DNA from: JAGOUA01 sp964428975
GTDB taxonomy: Bacteria > Patescibacteriota > Patescibacteriia > 2-12-FULL-60-25
Assembly (NCBI GenBank): GCA_964428975.1
Contig: CAYSAI010000002.1
Location: forward strand, 62,001 to 126,000
DNA: 64,000 bases
Direction of reading: 5' to 3'
Position 1 is the stretch's first letter; every line of letters starts with the position of its first letter. This document shows positions 57,581-64,000 of the stretch, piece by piece. Both the position numbers and the translations under genes were made by a program. The notes below the pieces were generated by a model. It was not told the DNA's origin and did not search any database. It saw nothing but the letters and a program-made list of their open reading frames with translations.

Positions 57581-58641
57581 AAATCCTTGTCGGTATGTCT
57601 GGTGGGGTAGATTCGAGTGTTTCTGCCGCGCTTCTTGTTCAGGCTGGGCATGAGGTAGTTGGCGGGTTTATCAAGAATTGGTCAGATACAAAAGACCTGT
57701 GGACGGGCGAATGTGCGTGGCGTGGTGAGCGTCGTGATGCGCTTCGTGTGGCCGCAAAGCTCGGTATCTCACTTCTCACGTTCGATTTTGAAGAGCGGTA
57801 TCGCGCGCGCGTCCTTGATCAGATGTTTGCGGAGTATGAGGCGGGACGTACGCCGAATCCGGATATTCTCTGCAATCAAGAAATCAAGTTTGGATTATTT
57901 TATGAAGAAGCGCGTCGTTTGGGGTTTGAGGCGGTTGCTACGGGGCATTACGCGCAGGTGCTTCACGACGAAAGCGGCGCGCATTTAGTAAAAGGTGTAG
58001 ATGCTTCGAAAGATCAAAGCTACTTTTTGCAACGTATGCCGAGAGAGGCGCTCGCTCATGCGCTTTTTCCGATTGGACATCTTCTGAAAACGGAAGTGCG
58101 TACGCTGGCGGAAGCGTTCGAGCTTCCCGTCGCGCAGAAGCCGGATAGTCAGGGGATCTGTTTTGTGGGAAAACTTGATATGCACGAATTTTTGCGTAAG
58201 CGTATTCCTTCGCGACCTGGACCGATTCTTGATGAGGATGAACGTCTCCTTGGAACGCATGATGGATTGGACGCGTACACGATCGGTCAGCGGCACGGTT
58301 TTCGTGTTTCAGCAGAAGGAAAAACGTGGTATGTCGCGAAGAAAGTTCCTGCGCAAAACGCTCTGTATATTGTTTCAAGAAAAGAACATCCGTGGCTTGT
58401 ACCGAACCGTATTTTTATGAAAGATATACACTGGTTGAACGAACGCTATGAAGCGCAAGAACGATTTGAAGCAGATATGGTCGTGCGCTATCATCAAGCG
58501 CCTGTTCCTGCATTCATCGAACGTCTGTCAGACGGAACGTATCGTTTGACGCCAAAAACCCCCGTGTGGGCGCCTGCCGCAGGGCAATCCGTCGCGCTCT
58601 ATCAAGGAAGTGAGTGTCTTGGAGGCGGTGTGTTGCTTTAG
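57577..58641 (+). CDS. mnmA: tRNA 2-thiouridylase MnmA
   Basis: Thiolates U34 of tRNA-Lys, -Glu and -Gln. 354 residues: PP-loop GMSGGVDSSVSAALL, the GRTPNPDILCNQEIKFG segment with the first catalytic Cys, GHYAQV, KDQSYFL and the second Cys in QGICFVG. C-terminal beta domain present. Start ATG 57577 overlaps the rlmN stop (ATGA). Confidence 0.96.
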   Translation: MKILVGMSGGVDSSVSAALLVQAGHEVVGGFIKNWSDTKDLWTGECAWRGERRDALRVAAKLGISLLTFDFEERYRARVLDQMFAEYEAGRTPNPDILCNQEIKFGLFYEEARRLGFEAVATGHYAQVLHDESGAHLVKGVDASKDQSYFLQRMPREALAHALFPIGHLLKTEVRTLAEAFELPVAQKPDSQGICFVGKLDMHEFLRKRIPSRPGPILDEDERLLGTHDGLDAYTIGQRHGFRVSAEGKTWYVAKKVPAQNALYIVSRKEHPWLVPNRIFMKDIHWLNERYEAQERFEADMVVRYHQAPVPAFIERLSDGTYRLTPKTPVWAPAAGQSVALYQGSECLGGGVLL

Positions 58642-58664
58642 AGAATGTCTCTATCGGGGCGTGC

Positions 58665-58693
58665 TTGCATCCTCGTGTCTTGTAGAGGATACT
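58665..58693 (+). promoter_or_regulatory. Promoter of the 58710 gene
   Basis: -35 TTGCAT (58665-58670), 17-bp spacer, -10 GATACT (58688-58693). The ATG is 16 nt downstream and has a Shine-Dalgarno-like AGAGGAAAG before it, so this gene has a short leader. Confidence 0.68.
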
Positions 58694-58709
58694 AGAGGAA
58701 AGTTTTCTT

Positions 58710-59600
58710 ATGTCCTTTGACGGTTTTTTATCTAAACAACCCACTCAAGAATCTAAGCCTGCGGTGGCTCAAGACCAGCTTTCAGTTTCGCAGCAAGAAC
58801 TTGCGGGGTCACAACGTCGTGAGGCGGATGCGCTTGTAGAGCTCAAGCAGGCGGAAGAAGCGCGCGATGCCTTTTTTATTGGTGCTATCGGTGGGGCACG
58901 GCTCAATAATGATCAAAAACTCCTCTTACAGCAATTACAGAGTGATTTTCGATTGAATCGTTTGCAAGAAGTGGTGCATACGGATGAGGCGAGTGGCGCT
59001 TCGTACACGTTTGAGAACTATTTTTCTCATGATGCGCAAGGGCAAGATGCAAGCGATGTGCTTGTCGTCGCGAAGAGACTTATTCGTGAGTGGGAAGACG
59101 CACAATCAACACGCAAGATGGCTGCACGACTCGTGGAGAGTGGAATTAAGAACGCACCGAACGGCGAGATGCCTGTCAATATCACAGAAACGGCGCGCTA
59201 CACACTTCCAAAGCTCGAAGGTATGGCACTTCCAGAAATCAAAGGCACGGAAGGAATGAAGGTGCTTGAGCGAACTTTTGTGAGCGAATTTTCGAAACAT
59301 GAAGCAGGGGCGACAGCGCACATGCAAAATGTGGAAGAATTTATGAAAACGCCGTTTACTCTCCCGCCTTTACCGGGAGAAGCGGGGTATGATCGTATGA
59401 TGGACGGTTCAGCTGGTCGCAAAAGCGAAGACGCGCTTCCTGCGGTGGAACCTGCGCCCGCACCTCCTGTTGAAGCGATGCCAGATCCTGCCGCCTATGC
59501 TTCTCCAGAAGCACGAACGGTCGTGATGCCCGCTGTTCAACAACCAAAACAAAACTTCGCATCGCGCGCAAAAGCCGCGTTTTCACGATGGTTTAGTTAA
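58710..59600 (+). CDS. Unknown cytoplasmic protein
   Basis: 296 residues, not recognised. Helical N-terminal third rich in Gln/Glu/Ala (about 15-60, possible coiled coil), a mixed middle, and a Pro/Ala-rich disordered region (about 225-275) before a short basic amphipathic C-terminus (SRAKAAFSRWFS) that could touch membrane or nucleic acid. No signal peptide or membrane span. Own promoter. Overlaps the convergent methyltransferase gene by 18 bp. Confidence 0.7.
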   Translation: MSFDGFLSKQPTQESKPAVAQDQLSVSQQELAGSQRREADALVELKQAEEARDAFFIGAIGGARLNNDQKLLLQQLQSDFRLNRLQEVVHTDEASGASYTFENYFSHDAQGQDASDVLVVAKRLIREWEDAQSTRKMAARLVESGIKNAPNGEMPVNITETARYTLPKLEGMALPEIKGTEGMKVLERTFVSEFSKHEAGATAHMQNVEEFMKTPFTLPPLPGEAGYDRMMDGSAGRKSEDALPAVEPAPAPPVEAMPDPAAYASPEARTVVMPAVQQPKQNFASRAKAAFSRWFS

Positions 59601-60350
59601 GGAAAGAGCTAAAAACAAGGGAATTTCTCGTCTCGCGATATTTTCCGCTCGTGCGCGCGGGCCTGAATCGCTTTCGGCGGAAGAGGTCCATTCTTCCATC
59701 GCGGTCATCACGAAGCCGGCGTCTGATGCTATGTGCATGATCATCGACAGCGGCCAATGAAACGAGGGCGTGCTCGCAGACGTTGTTTTTCCTGGATGAG
59801 CGATAATAGGTGCCTCATACGGCGTAAGATAGCGATCAATGCGCCGATATTGGATGTGGCGCGCTTCATCCCATCCCCACGAACTTTGTTTTGGTTGTCG
59901 AAAAAATGGATGATTTATGACCAGCACAAGCGGAGCGTTTGGCAGAAGAAGGGGAGCGACGGCCTGAAACACGCGTTCCGGTTGATCGATGTTTTGTAGA
60001 GCAAGAATACAGGAAGCGGATCCGTAGAGCGTATTTGGCGTTCGTGCGAGCGTTCGCGCATCATCAAGAAAAAATCGCGCATGAGGAAGACGTTTGTGTG
60101 TCGCTTGTTCGATGAGTGTGCGCGAAGCATCTATTCCCACGAACGTTCGTTTTGGAAAGCGTTTTATGAAGGCCTGCGCGAACGACCCTTCGCCACACGC
60201 GATATCAAGATGAGGCTCGTTCGATGCGCGCGAGGCAAGAAGATCAAGCGTACGCGGAATAATCACCTCGCGTTGCAAAAAATCATCGCCTGCAAGGTGT
60301 TTCGTGTACCATGGCGCGACCCGTTCCCAGCTTGTAGACGAAGAAGACAT
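59583..60350 (-). CDS. SAM-dependent methyltransferase (class I)
   Basis: 255 residues. Motif I LDIACGEGSFAQAFIKRFPK with the acidic end of strand 2 in VGIDAS, DDART after strand 3 and CILALQNIDQ after strand 4, followed by the typical LVLVINHPFFR. Belongs to the broad UbiE/methyltransferase-11/25 type; the substrate cannot be told. Divergent from the 60410 gene with about 60 bp between starts. Confidence 0.87.
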   Translation of the reverse strand: MSSSSTSWERVAPWYTKHLAGDDFLQREVIIPRTLDLLASRASNEPHLDIACGEGSFAQAFIKRFPKRTFVGIDASRTLIEQATHKRLPHARFFLDDARTLARTPNTLYGSASCILALQNIDQPERVFQAVAPLLLPNAPLVLVINHPFFRQPKQSSWGWDEARHIQYRRIDRYLTPYEAPIIAHPGKTTSASTPSFHWPLSMIMHIASDAGFVMTAMEEWTSSAESDSGPRARAENIARREIPLFLALSLTKPS

Positions 60351-60409
60351 GGCCGTATCCTACGTCAAAACACCTTTTATCCGCAATTGTGGTATGATGG
60401 AAACGTCCT

Positions 60410-60655
60410 ATGTTTTTACGTATTTTGATCGGAGCAGGGGTAGTGGGGCTTGGGCTTATTCTCGTTTTAAAGACGGAATGGATTCTTGATTTCTTCGGCT
60501 ACATTGATTGGGCGGAGAAAAATGTCGGTGGTTCGCGCAATTTCTATAAGGTGCTCGGTTCGTTTGTGGTGATTATTGGGTTTATCGTCATCACGAATCT
60601 CTGGGTGCCTCTTCTTGAGAATACGCTCGGTGCGGTGTTTTCTCCAAAACGGTAG
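60410..60655 (+). CDS. Small membrane protein, unknown
   Basis: 81 residues with two membrane spans (about 1-20 and 43-66) and a short charged loop between them (FGYIDWAEKNVGGSRNFYK). Not recognised. A TATGAT box ends 11 nt before the ATG and no Shine-Dalgarno is present. The yraN-like gene starts 4 bp after its stop, so they are probably co-transcribed. Confidence 0.7.
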   Translation: MFLRILIGAGVVGLGLILVLKTEWILDFFGYIDWAEKNVGGSRNFYKVLGSFVVIIGFIVITNLWVPLLENTLGAVFSPKR

Positions 60656-60659
60656 AGAC

Positions 60660-61019
60660 ATGAAAACTGCTCGCCAAGTGCTTGGCGCTCGTGCAGAACA
60701 CGGGGCAAGAGCGTTTTTCCTTGCGAGAGGTTTTCTGCTTCGTGAGCAAAACTGGCGATGTTGTTTTGGGGAGATCGATCTTCTTATGGAGAAGGTAGGG
60801 CGTTTACATATTATCGAAGTGAAAGCGCGCGCTTCTTCTCTTCAAGATCCGCACGAAGCGATTTCTGACGCAAAACGCGCACGTCTTGAACGTACGTTTG
60901 AGATGTGGTGCACAAAACACGAGTGCGATGCCGCAAAAACAGACCATCAGTACGACGCATTCTTATGGACACGCACGCGCGAGGGGAAGTGGGAATCGAG
61001 CTGGGTAGAAGGGATATAA
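60660..61019 (+). CDS. YraN family protein (UPF0102, nuclease-like fold)
   Basis: 119 residues matching UPF0102/YraN: G.RAE..A..FL.ARGF motif at the start (GARAEHGARAFFLARGF), then FGEIDLLMEK and LHIIEVKAR, an E-ID-EVK pattern typical of restriction-endonuclease-fold nucleases. Biological role uncertain; family members may act on branched or recombining DNA. ATG 60660 gives the expected N-terminus. Confidence 0.88.
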   Translation: MKTARQVLGARAEHGARAFFLARGFLLREQNWRCCFGEIDLLMEKVGRLHIIEVKARASSLQDPHEAISDAKRARLERTFEMWCTKHECDAAKTDHQYDAFLWTRTREGKWESSWVEGI

Positions 61020-61023
61020 TTCT

Positions 61024-62229
61024 ATGACTATTGTGATGCTCGGTCAAAAAGGGCTTCCGGCTCGTTCCGGCGGGCTTGAACGCCACGTGGAGCTGCTCTC
61101 TACGGGGCTTGTTTCGCGCGGCTATCGTGTGATTGTGTTTGGACGAGCGTGGTATGTCGGCAACACCCCCCTCTCCTTACCAAGGAGAGGGGCAGGGGGT
61201 GAGGTAAAAGGCATCGAGCAGGTCTTCACGCGCGGTATTCATACGAAACATCTCGATGCGATCACGCATAGTTTAAGCGCGCTGTTTGCCGCGCGAGCGT
61301 ATGATCCGGACGTGATCCATATGCATGGCGTGGGCGTTGCGCTTCTTTTACCGCTTGCGCGTCTTCTTTTTCCTCACGCGATGTGTGTCGTGACGGCGCA
61401 TTCAATGGATCGTCGTTTGCAGAAATGGGGCCTATTTGCGAAACTCGCTTTTTTACTAGGTGAATGGATGAGTGCGATGTTTGCGCATGAAATCGTGGGT
61501 ATCTCGCAGGAGATCGTCCAGTATTGGCGCAGGGCGTATGGACGTCGCGCGGTGTATGCGCCGCATGCGTTTACGACGGCGTTTGCAGAAACGCGTTCAA
61601 CACAAGAAGCGCGCGTACGAACGCTTGGTCTCGTTCCGAAGAAGTATCTTTTGTGTACGGGGCGTTTGCTTGAAAACAAGGGACAGGATCGGTTTCTTGA
61701 AGCGTTTGCGTGGGCAAAAGCGTTTGCTCCAGAGGCGTTACGCGGCATAGACGGGGTCATCGTCGGAGGAAGCTCGTTTACGGATGGCTATTCAGCGCAC
61801 GTACGAAATCTTGTTGAGGCAACGCCCGATGCGGTGTATGTCGGTGAACGGTTCGGAGCAGAGCTTCACGCGCTTCAGTCATGCACCCTTGGTCATGTGT
61901 TTGCGACGACCGACGAGGGACTTTCGCTCGCTGTCCTTGAAGCGGCGATGACAAAACGCCCCATTCTTACGCATGATTTCCCTGCCAATATCGAAGCTAC
62001 AGGCGGATATGTGTTGAAAACGGATGTACGTTCACCGGAGCTGTTTGGAAGAGCGCTTCTTGAACTTGCGCATCTCTCGGCACGCGAAGGGGCTGTTTTG
62101 GGAGAGGGGGCCGCGGCGCACGTACGCGAGGCCTATCATTTGGTGAAAAATCTTGACGTGATGGATCATCTGTATCGAGGCGTTCTTACCGAAGATGACC
62201 GGCTTGTGTCGTCGCTATCGGGGCTTTAG
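61024..62229 (+). CDS. Glycosyltransferase family 4-like, with in-frame repeat
   Basis: 401 residues, GT-B fold. N-terminal GQKGLPARSGGLERHVELLS, donor-domain KYLLCTGRLLENKGQDRFLEAF and the nucleotide-sugar motif TTDEGLSLAVLEAAMTKRP (E-x7-E type). Likely makes a surface polysaccharide or glycoprotein glycan; sugar and acceptor are unknown. Residues about 48-61 (TPLSLPRRGAGGEV) are encoded by a palindromic repeat (61166-61205) inserted between strands of the N-terminal domain without breaking the frame. The stop is within a small GGGC-TTTA-GCCC hairpin. Confidence 0.88.
   Translation: MTIVMLGQKGLPARSGGLERHVELLSTGLVSRGYRVIVFGRAWYVGNTPLSLPRRGAGGEVKGIEQVFTRGIHTKHLDAITHSLSALFAARAYDPDVIHMHGVGVALLLPLARLLFPHAMCVVTAHSMDRRLQKWGLFAKLAFLLGEWMSAMFAHEIVGISQEIVQYWRRAYGRRAVYAPHAFTTAFAETRSTQEARVRTLGLVPKKYLLCTGRLLENKGQDRFLEAFAWAKAFAPEALRGIDGVIVGGSSFTDGYSAHVRNLVEATPDAVYVGERFGAELHALQSCTLGHVFATTDEGLSLAVLEAAMTKRPILTHDFPANIEATGGYVLKTDVRSPELFGRALLELAHLSAREGAVLGEGAAAHVREAYHLVKNLDVMDHLYRGVLTEDDRLVSSLSGL
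61166..61205. repeat. Palindromic repeat copy D, inside the glycosyltransferase
   Basis: Same unit as copies A-C with a few differences (CTCTCCTTACCAAGGAGAG plus GGGCAGGGGGTGAGGT). In-frame insertion, read in a different frame from that used in truB. Confidence 0.85.
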
Positions 62230-62274
62230 CCCTATTTTGGGTATAGAAGCGGGGTGTGGCGCCTCGCGAGCAGT

Positions 62275-62313
62275 TATGCTAGTCTAAACGAACTTCGAGG
62301 AGTCGTGTCCTCG
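62275..62313 (+). promoter_or_regulatory. -10 box and leader hairpin of the sigma-factor gene
   Basis: TATGCT (62275-62280) without a clear -35, followed by the perfect hairpin CGAGGA-GTCGTG-TCCTCG (62296-62313). A second small hairpin CGCC-TATCT-GGCG lies just before the ATG at 62381, so this gene has a leader of about 90 nt. Confidence 0.45.
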
Positions 62314-62380
62314 TTCCTTCATTCCACTTCTCTTCTCGTGTTCTCTCTGGGGTTGGTCGCCTATCTGGCGGTCTTCCACC

Positions 62381-62953
62381 ATGTTTTCTCTCGTTGAATC
62401 CTATCATGTGTATCGTGTGAAAGCTGCTCATGATGAGCGGGCTTTTGCGCGACTGTATGACGCCTACGTTGAGGCGATCTACCGTTTTGTGTATCTCAAA
62501 CTTTCCTCAAAAGAGCAGGCAGAAGACGTCACAGCAGAAACGTTTTTACGATTTTGGCAAGCGCTTAAGCGCGGAGACGAAGTGCGGCATATCCGCGGAC
62601 TGCTCTATAAGATCGCGAGAAACCTTGTTATTGACACGTATCGTCGCGACGGCGCCCTTCCCACGATCGAACGTGTAACGTTTGAGGATACTCATACGTC
62701 TTCTTTGTCAGACGCCTCTTCTGATCGTGGACGAGGCGCACGTCTCATCGAGGCGCAGGCAGATCTTGAGCTACTCTTTCAGCAGATACGGCAACTCAAG
62801 GAGGACTATCAAGATGTCCTCACCCTGCGTCTTCTCGATGACCTGTCATTTCGAGATATCGCGGACGTGCTCGGAAAAGAGTCGGGGACGGTGCGAGTGC
62901 TCTATCATCGAGCGATGAAAGCGCTTCAACGCCTCCAAAACCCTGTCTTATGA
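62381..62953 (+). CDS. ECF-type sigma-70 family sigma factor
   Basis: 190 residues. Region 2: FARLYDAYVEAIYRFVYLKL then EDVTAETFLRFWQAL; region 4: LKEDYQDVLTLRLLDDLSF followed by the helix-turn-helix IADVLGKESGTVRVLYHRAM. The linker is longer than usual (about residues 90-125). Overlaps the next gene by 4 bp (ATGA); that gene encodes a membrane protein and is probably the regulator of the sigma factor. Confidence 0.92.
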   Translation: MFSLVESYHVYRVKAAHDERAFARLYDAYVEAIYRFVYLKLSSKEQAEDVTAETFLRFWQALKRGDEVRHIRGLLYKIARNLVIDTYRRDGALPTIERVTFEDTHTSSLSDASSDRGRGARLIEAQADLELLFQQIRQLKEDYQDVLTLRLLDDLSFRDIADVLGKESGTVRVLYHRAMKALQRLQNPVL

Positions 62954-64000
62954 CAAAAAAACACCTCAAAACAGCTCTTGGGCTGATGAGAGACGCGAAA
63001 CGTCGTATCCAACCGGATGGGGCGTGGGTTCTTCGTACGCGCGCCAATCTGTTAAAAACGATGCATCACGAGGTGGCGGCGATGCGTGTTCCTTCCTCAC
63101 GAGAGCGTTCAAAAGCGCTCATTTTGGCGTTCTTCCCAAGAAATGTGGTTGATGTGGTACGAGGTCCTGTGATGGCAGCGATTTCCGTGATCGGTATGAT
63201 GCTTGGCGGATCCCTTGCGAGCGTGTCGGCCGCAGAGCAATCGGTACCGGGGGACTTCCTCTTTCCGGTGAAGCTCGCCGGTGAACAAGCACAACTCCTC
63301 TTACAAAAAGAATCGCAGGGCAAGCTCAAACTCAAAAACGAATTTGTGGGAAAACGTACGGAAGAGCTCAAAAAGATTAACGCTTCTAATGTGCCGAGTC
63401 GTACAGAGCGGGTCAAAGAAGCGACAGGAATCATGAAGAAAGATCTGGACGCGGTGAAAGTACACCTGAATACGGTTCTCACAGAATCCACCTCGGTGGA
63501 AGCGGCAACGCTCGCGAAAGCTATCGAGAAAACGAGTACCGAAGCGGCAGAAGTGGCGAAAGTAGCGAAGGAACTCGTTCCAGAAGAAACAAAGCTCGAA
63601 GTAACGGAGATGCAGGTCGCGGCCGTTTCGACAGGAATAAAAGCGGTGCAGGTGATGATTGATAGACAAACGGACCCAGGAGTGAATGCGGTGGTGAGTA
63701 AAGAAGACCTCAAACGCACCGTGACAGAACAGGTGAAGGGGATGGAGCAGGGGCTTCTCGACGCAGAGAAAAAAACGCCGATGGGAAACGCCTCTTCCTC
63801 GGAAATGACGCTTCCACGCACGACGAGCACGCAGCTCTCACTCGATCAGTTCAAGACGGCGAGGACGTCTCTTCAAGAGATGCGTCAGCTTCTCGAAGAG
63901 GAAAAGCTGAGCGAAGCAGGAACAAAGCTCGAAGAAGCGGGGAAAGCAGTCGGAACGGTCGAGAAAACGGCCGCGGCGACGCCTCCTCCTACACCACCAA
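62950..64000 (+). CDS. DUF5667-like membrane protein, probable sigma-factor partner (3' end outside window)
   Basis: Open frame from ATG 62950 to the window end (350 codons seen). N-terminal cytoplasmic region of about 70 residues, one membrane span (about 74-96, VMAAISVIGMMLGGSLASVS), then the DUF5667 signature PGDFLFPVKLAGEQAQL and a long extracytoplasmic helical, Lys/Glu/Thr-rich region. Such proteins often follow ECF sigma genes in Gram-positive-like and CPR genomes, so an anti-sigma role is inferred from position. No classical zinc anti-sigma (HxxxCxxC) motif is seen. Confidence 0.82.
   Translation, partial: MTKKHLKTALGLMRDAKRRIQPDGAWVLRTRANLLKTMHHEVAAMRVPSSRERSKALILAFFPRNVVDVVRGPVMAAISVIGMMLGGSLASVSAAEQSVPGDFLFPVKLAGEQAQLLLQKESQGKLKLKNEFVGKRTEELKKINASNVPSRTERVKEATGIMKKDLDAVKVHLNTVLTESTSVEAATLAKAIEKTSTEAAEVAKVAKELVPEETKLEVTEMQVAAVSTGIKAVQVMIDRQTDPGVNAVVSKEDLKRTVTEQVKGMEQGLLDAEKKTPMGNASSSEMTLPRTTSTQLSLDQFKTARTSLQEMRQLLEEEKLSEAGTKLEEAGKAVGTVEKTAAATPPPTPP

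Overview
This 64 kb window looks like a chromosome segment of a Candidate Phyla Radiation (Patescibacteria) bacterium, probably from the Parcubacteria side; the phylum-level call is inference. Supporting points are: no rpmD (uL30) between rpsE and rplO, as is general in CPR; a compact layout with many 4-bp ATGA overlaps; a truncated HrcA; an editing-domain-free ProS; many membrane-anchored or secreted proteins without a recognised family; and very few Shine-Dalgarno sites. TGA is used as a stop. Several promoters place the -10 box only 7-10 nt before the start codon, so many mRNAs are probably leaderless.

Layout. 0-3.1 kb: end of the spc ribosomal operon (rpsE, rplO, secY) and adk. 3.1-7.1 kb: a small membrane protein, a membrane-anchored GH10 xylanase-like enzyme, tRNA-Arg(CCG) preceded by two truncated tRNA-like copies, an unknown protein and lepB. 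7.2-16.1 kb: a surface-protein region with a histidine kinase, a receiver-only regulator, two Ig-like membrane-anchored proteins and a duplicated cassette [short uORF + small membrane protein + two large Cys-containing secreted paralogues]. 16.1-25.8 kb: housekeeping genes (tRNA-Lys, proS, hup, rny, truB, infB, trxA, trxB). 25.7-28.5 kb: a candidate structured ncRNA with its own promoter and terminator, a VanW-type protein, an Hsp20 and a MITE-like element. 28.7-40.7 kb: a calcium-motif protein and an 11.3 kb gene for a 3755-residue Cys-rich secreted protein. 40.7-41.9 kb: a palindromic repeat pair and a GC-rich lipoprotein gene that looks foreign. 42.0-46.7 kb: a CIRCE-controlled chaperone operon hrcA-grpE-hsp20-dnaK-dnaJ. 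46.8-51.7 kb: nusA, yidC, secD (with an embedded parvulin-type domain) and secF. 51.8-55.0 kb: a membrane protein and a TraG/VirB4-like ATPase. 55-64 kb: an L,D-transpeptidase, a D,D-carboxypeptidase, rlmN, mnmA, a methyltransferase, a YraN-like protein, a glycosyltransferase, and an ECF sigma factor with a partner membrane protein cut by the window end.

The genes fit a small cell that invests in export (SecY, SecD/F, YidC, LepB), envelope folding and remodelling (parvulin domain, YkuD, DacA-like, VanW) and elaborate surface proteins. The most noteworthy items are the structured RNA near 25.8 kb, the truncated tRNA-Arg copies with compensating anticodon-stem changes, the duplicated surface cassette with its conserved uORF, the SecD-parvulin fusion, the giant Cys-motif protein, and short palindromic repeats inserted in frame in truB and a glycosyltransferase.
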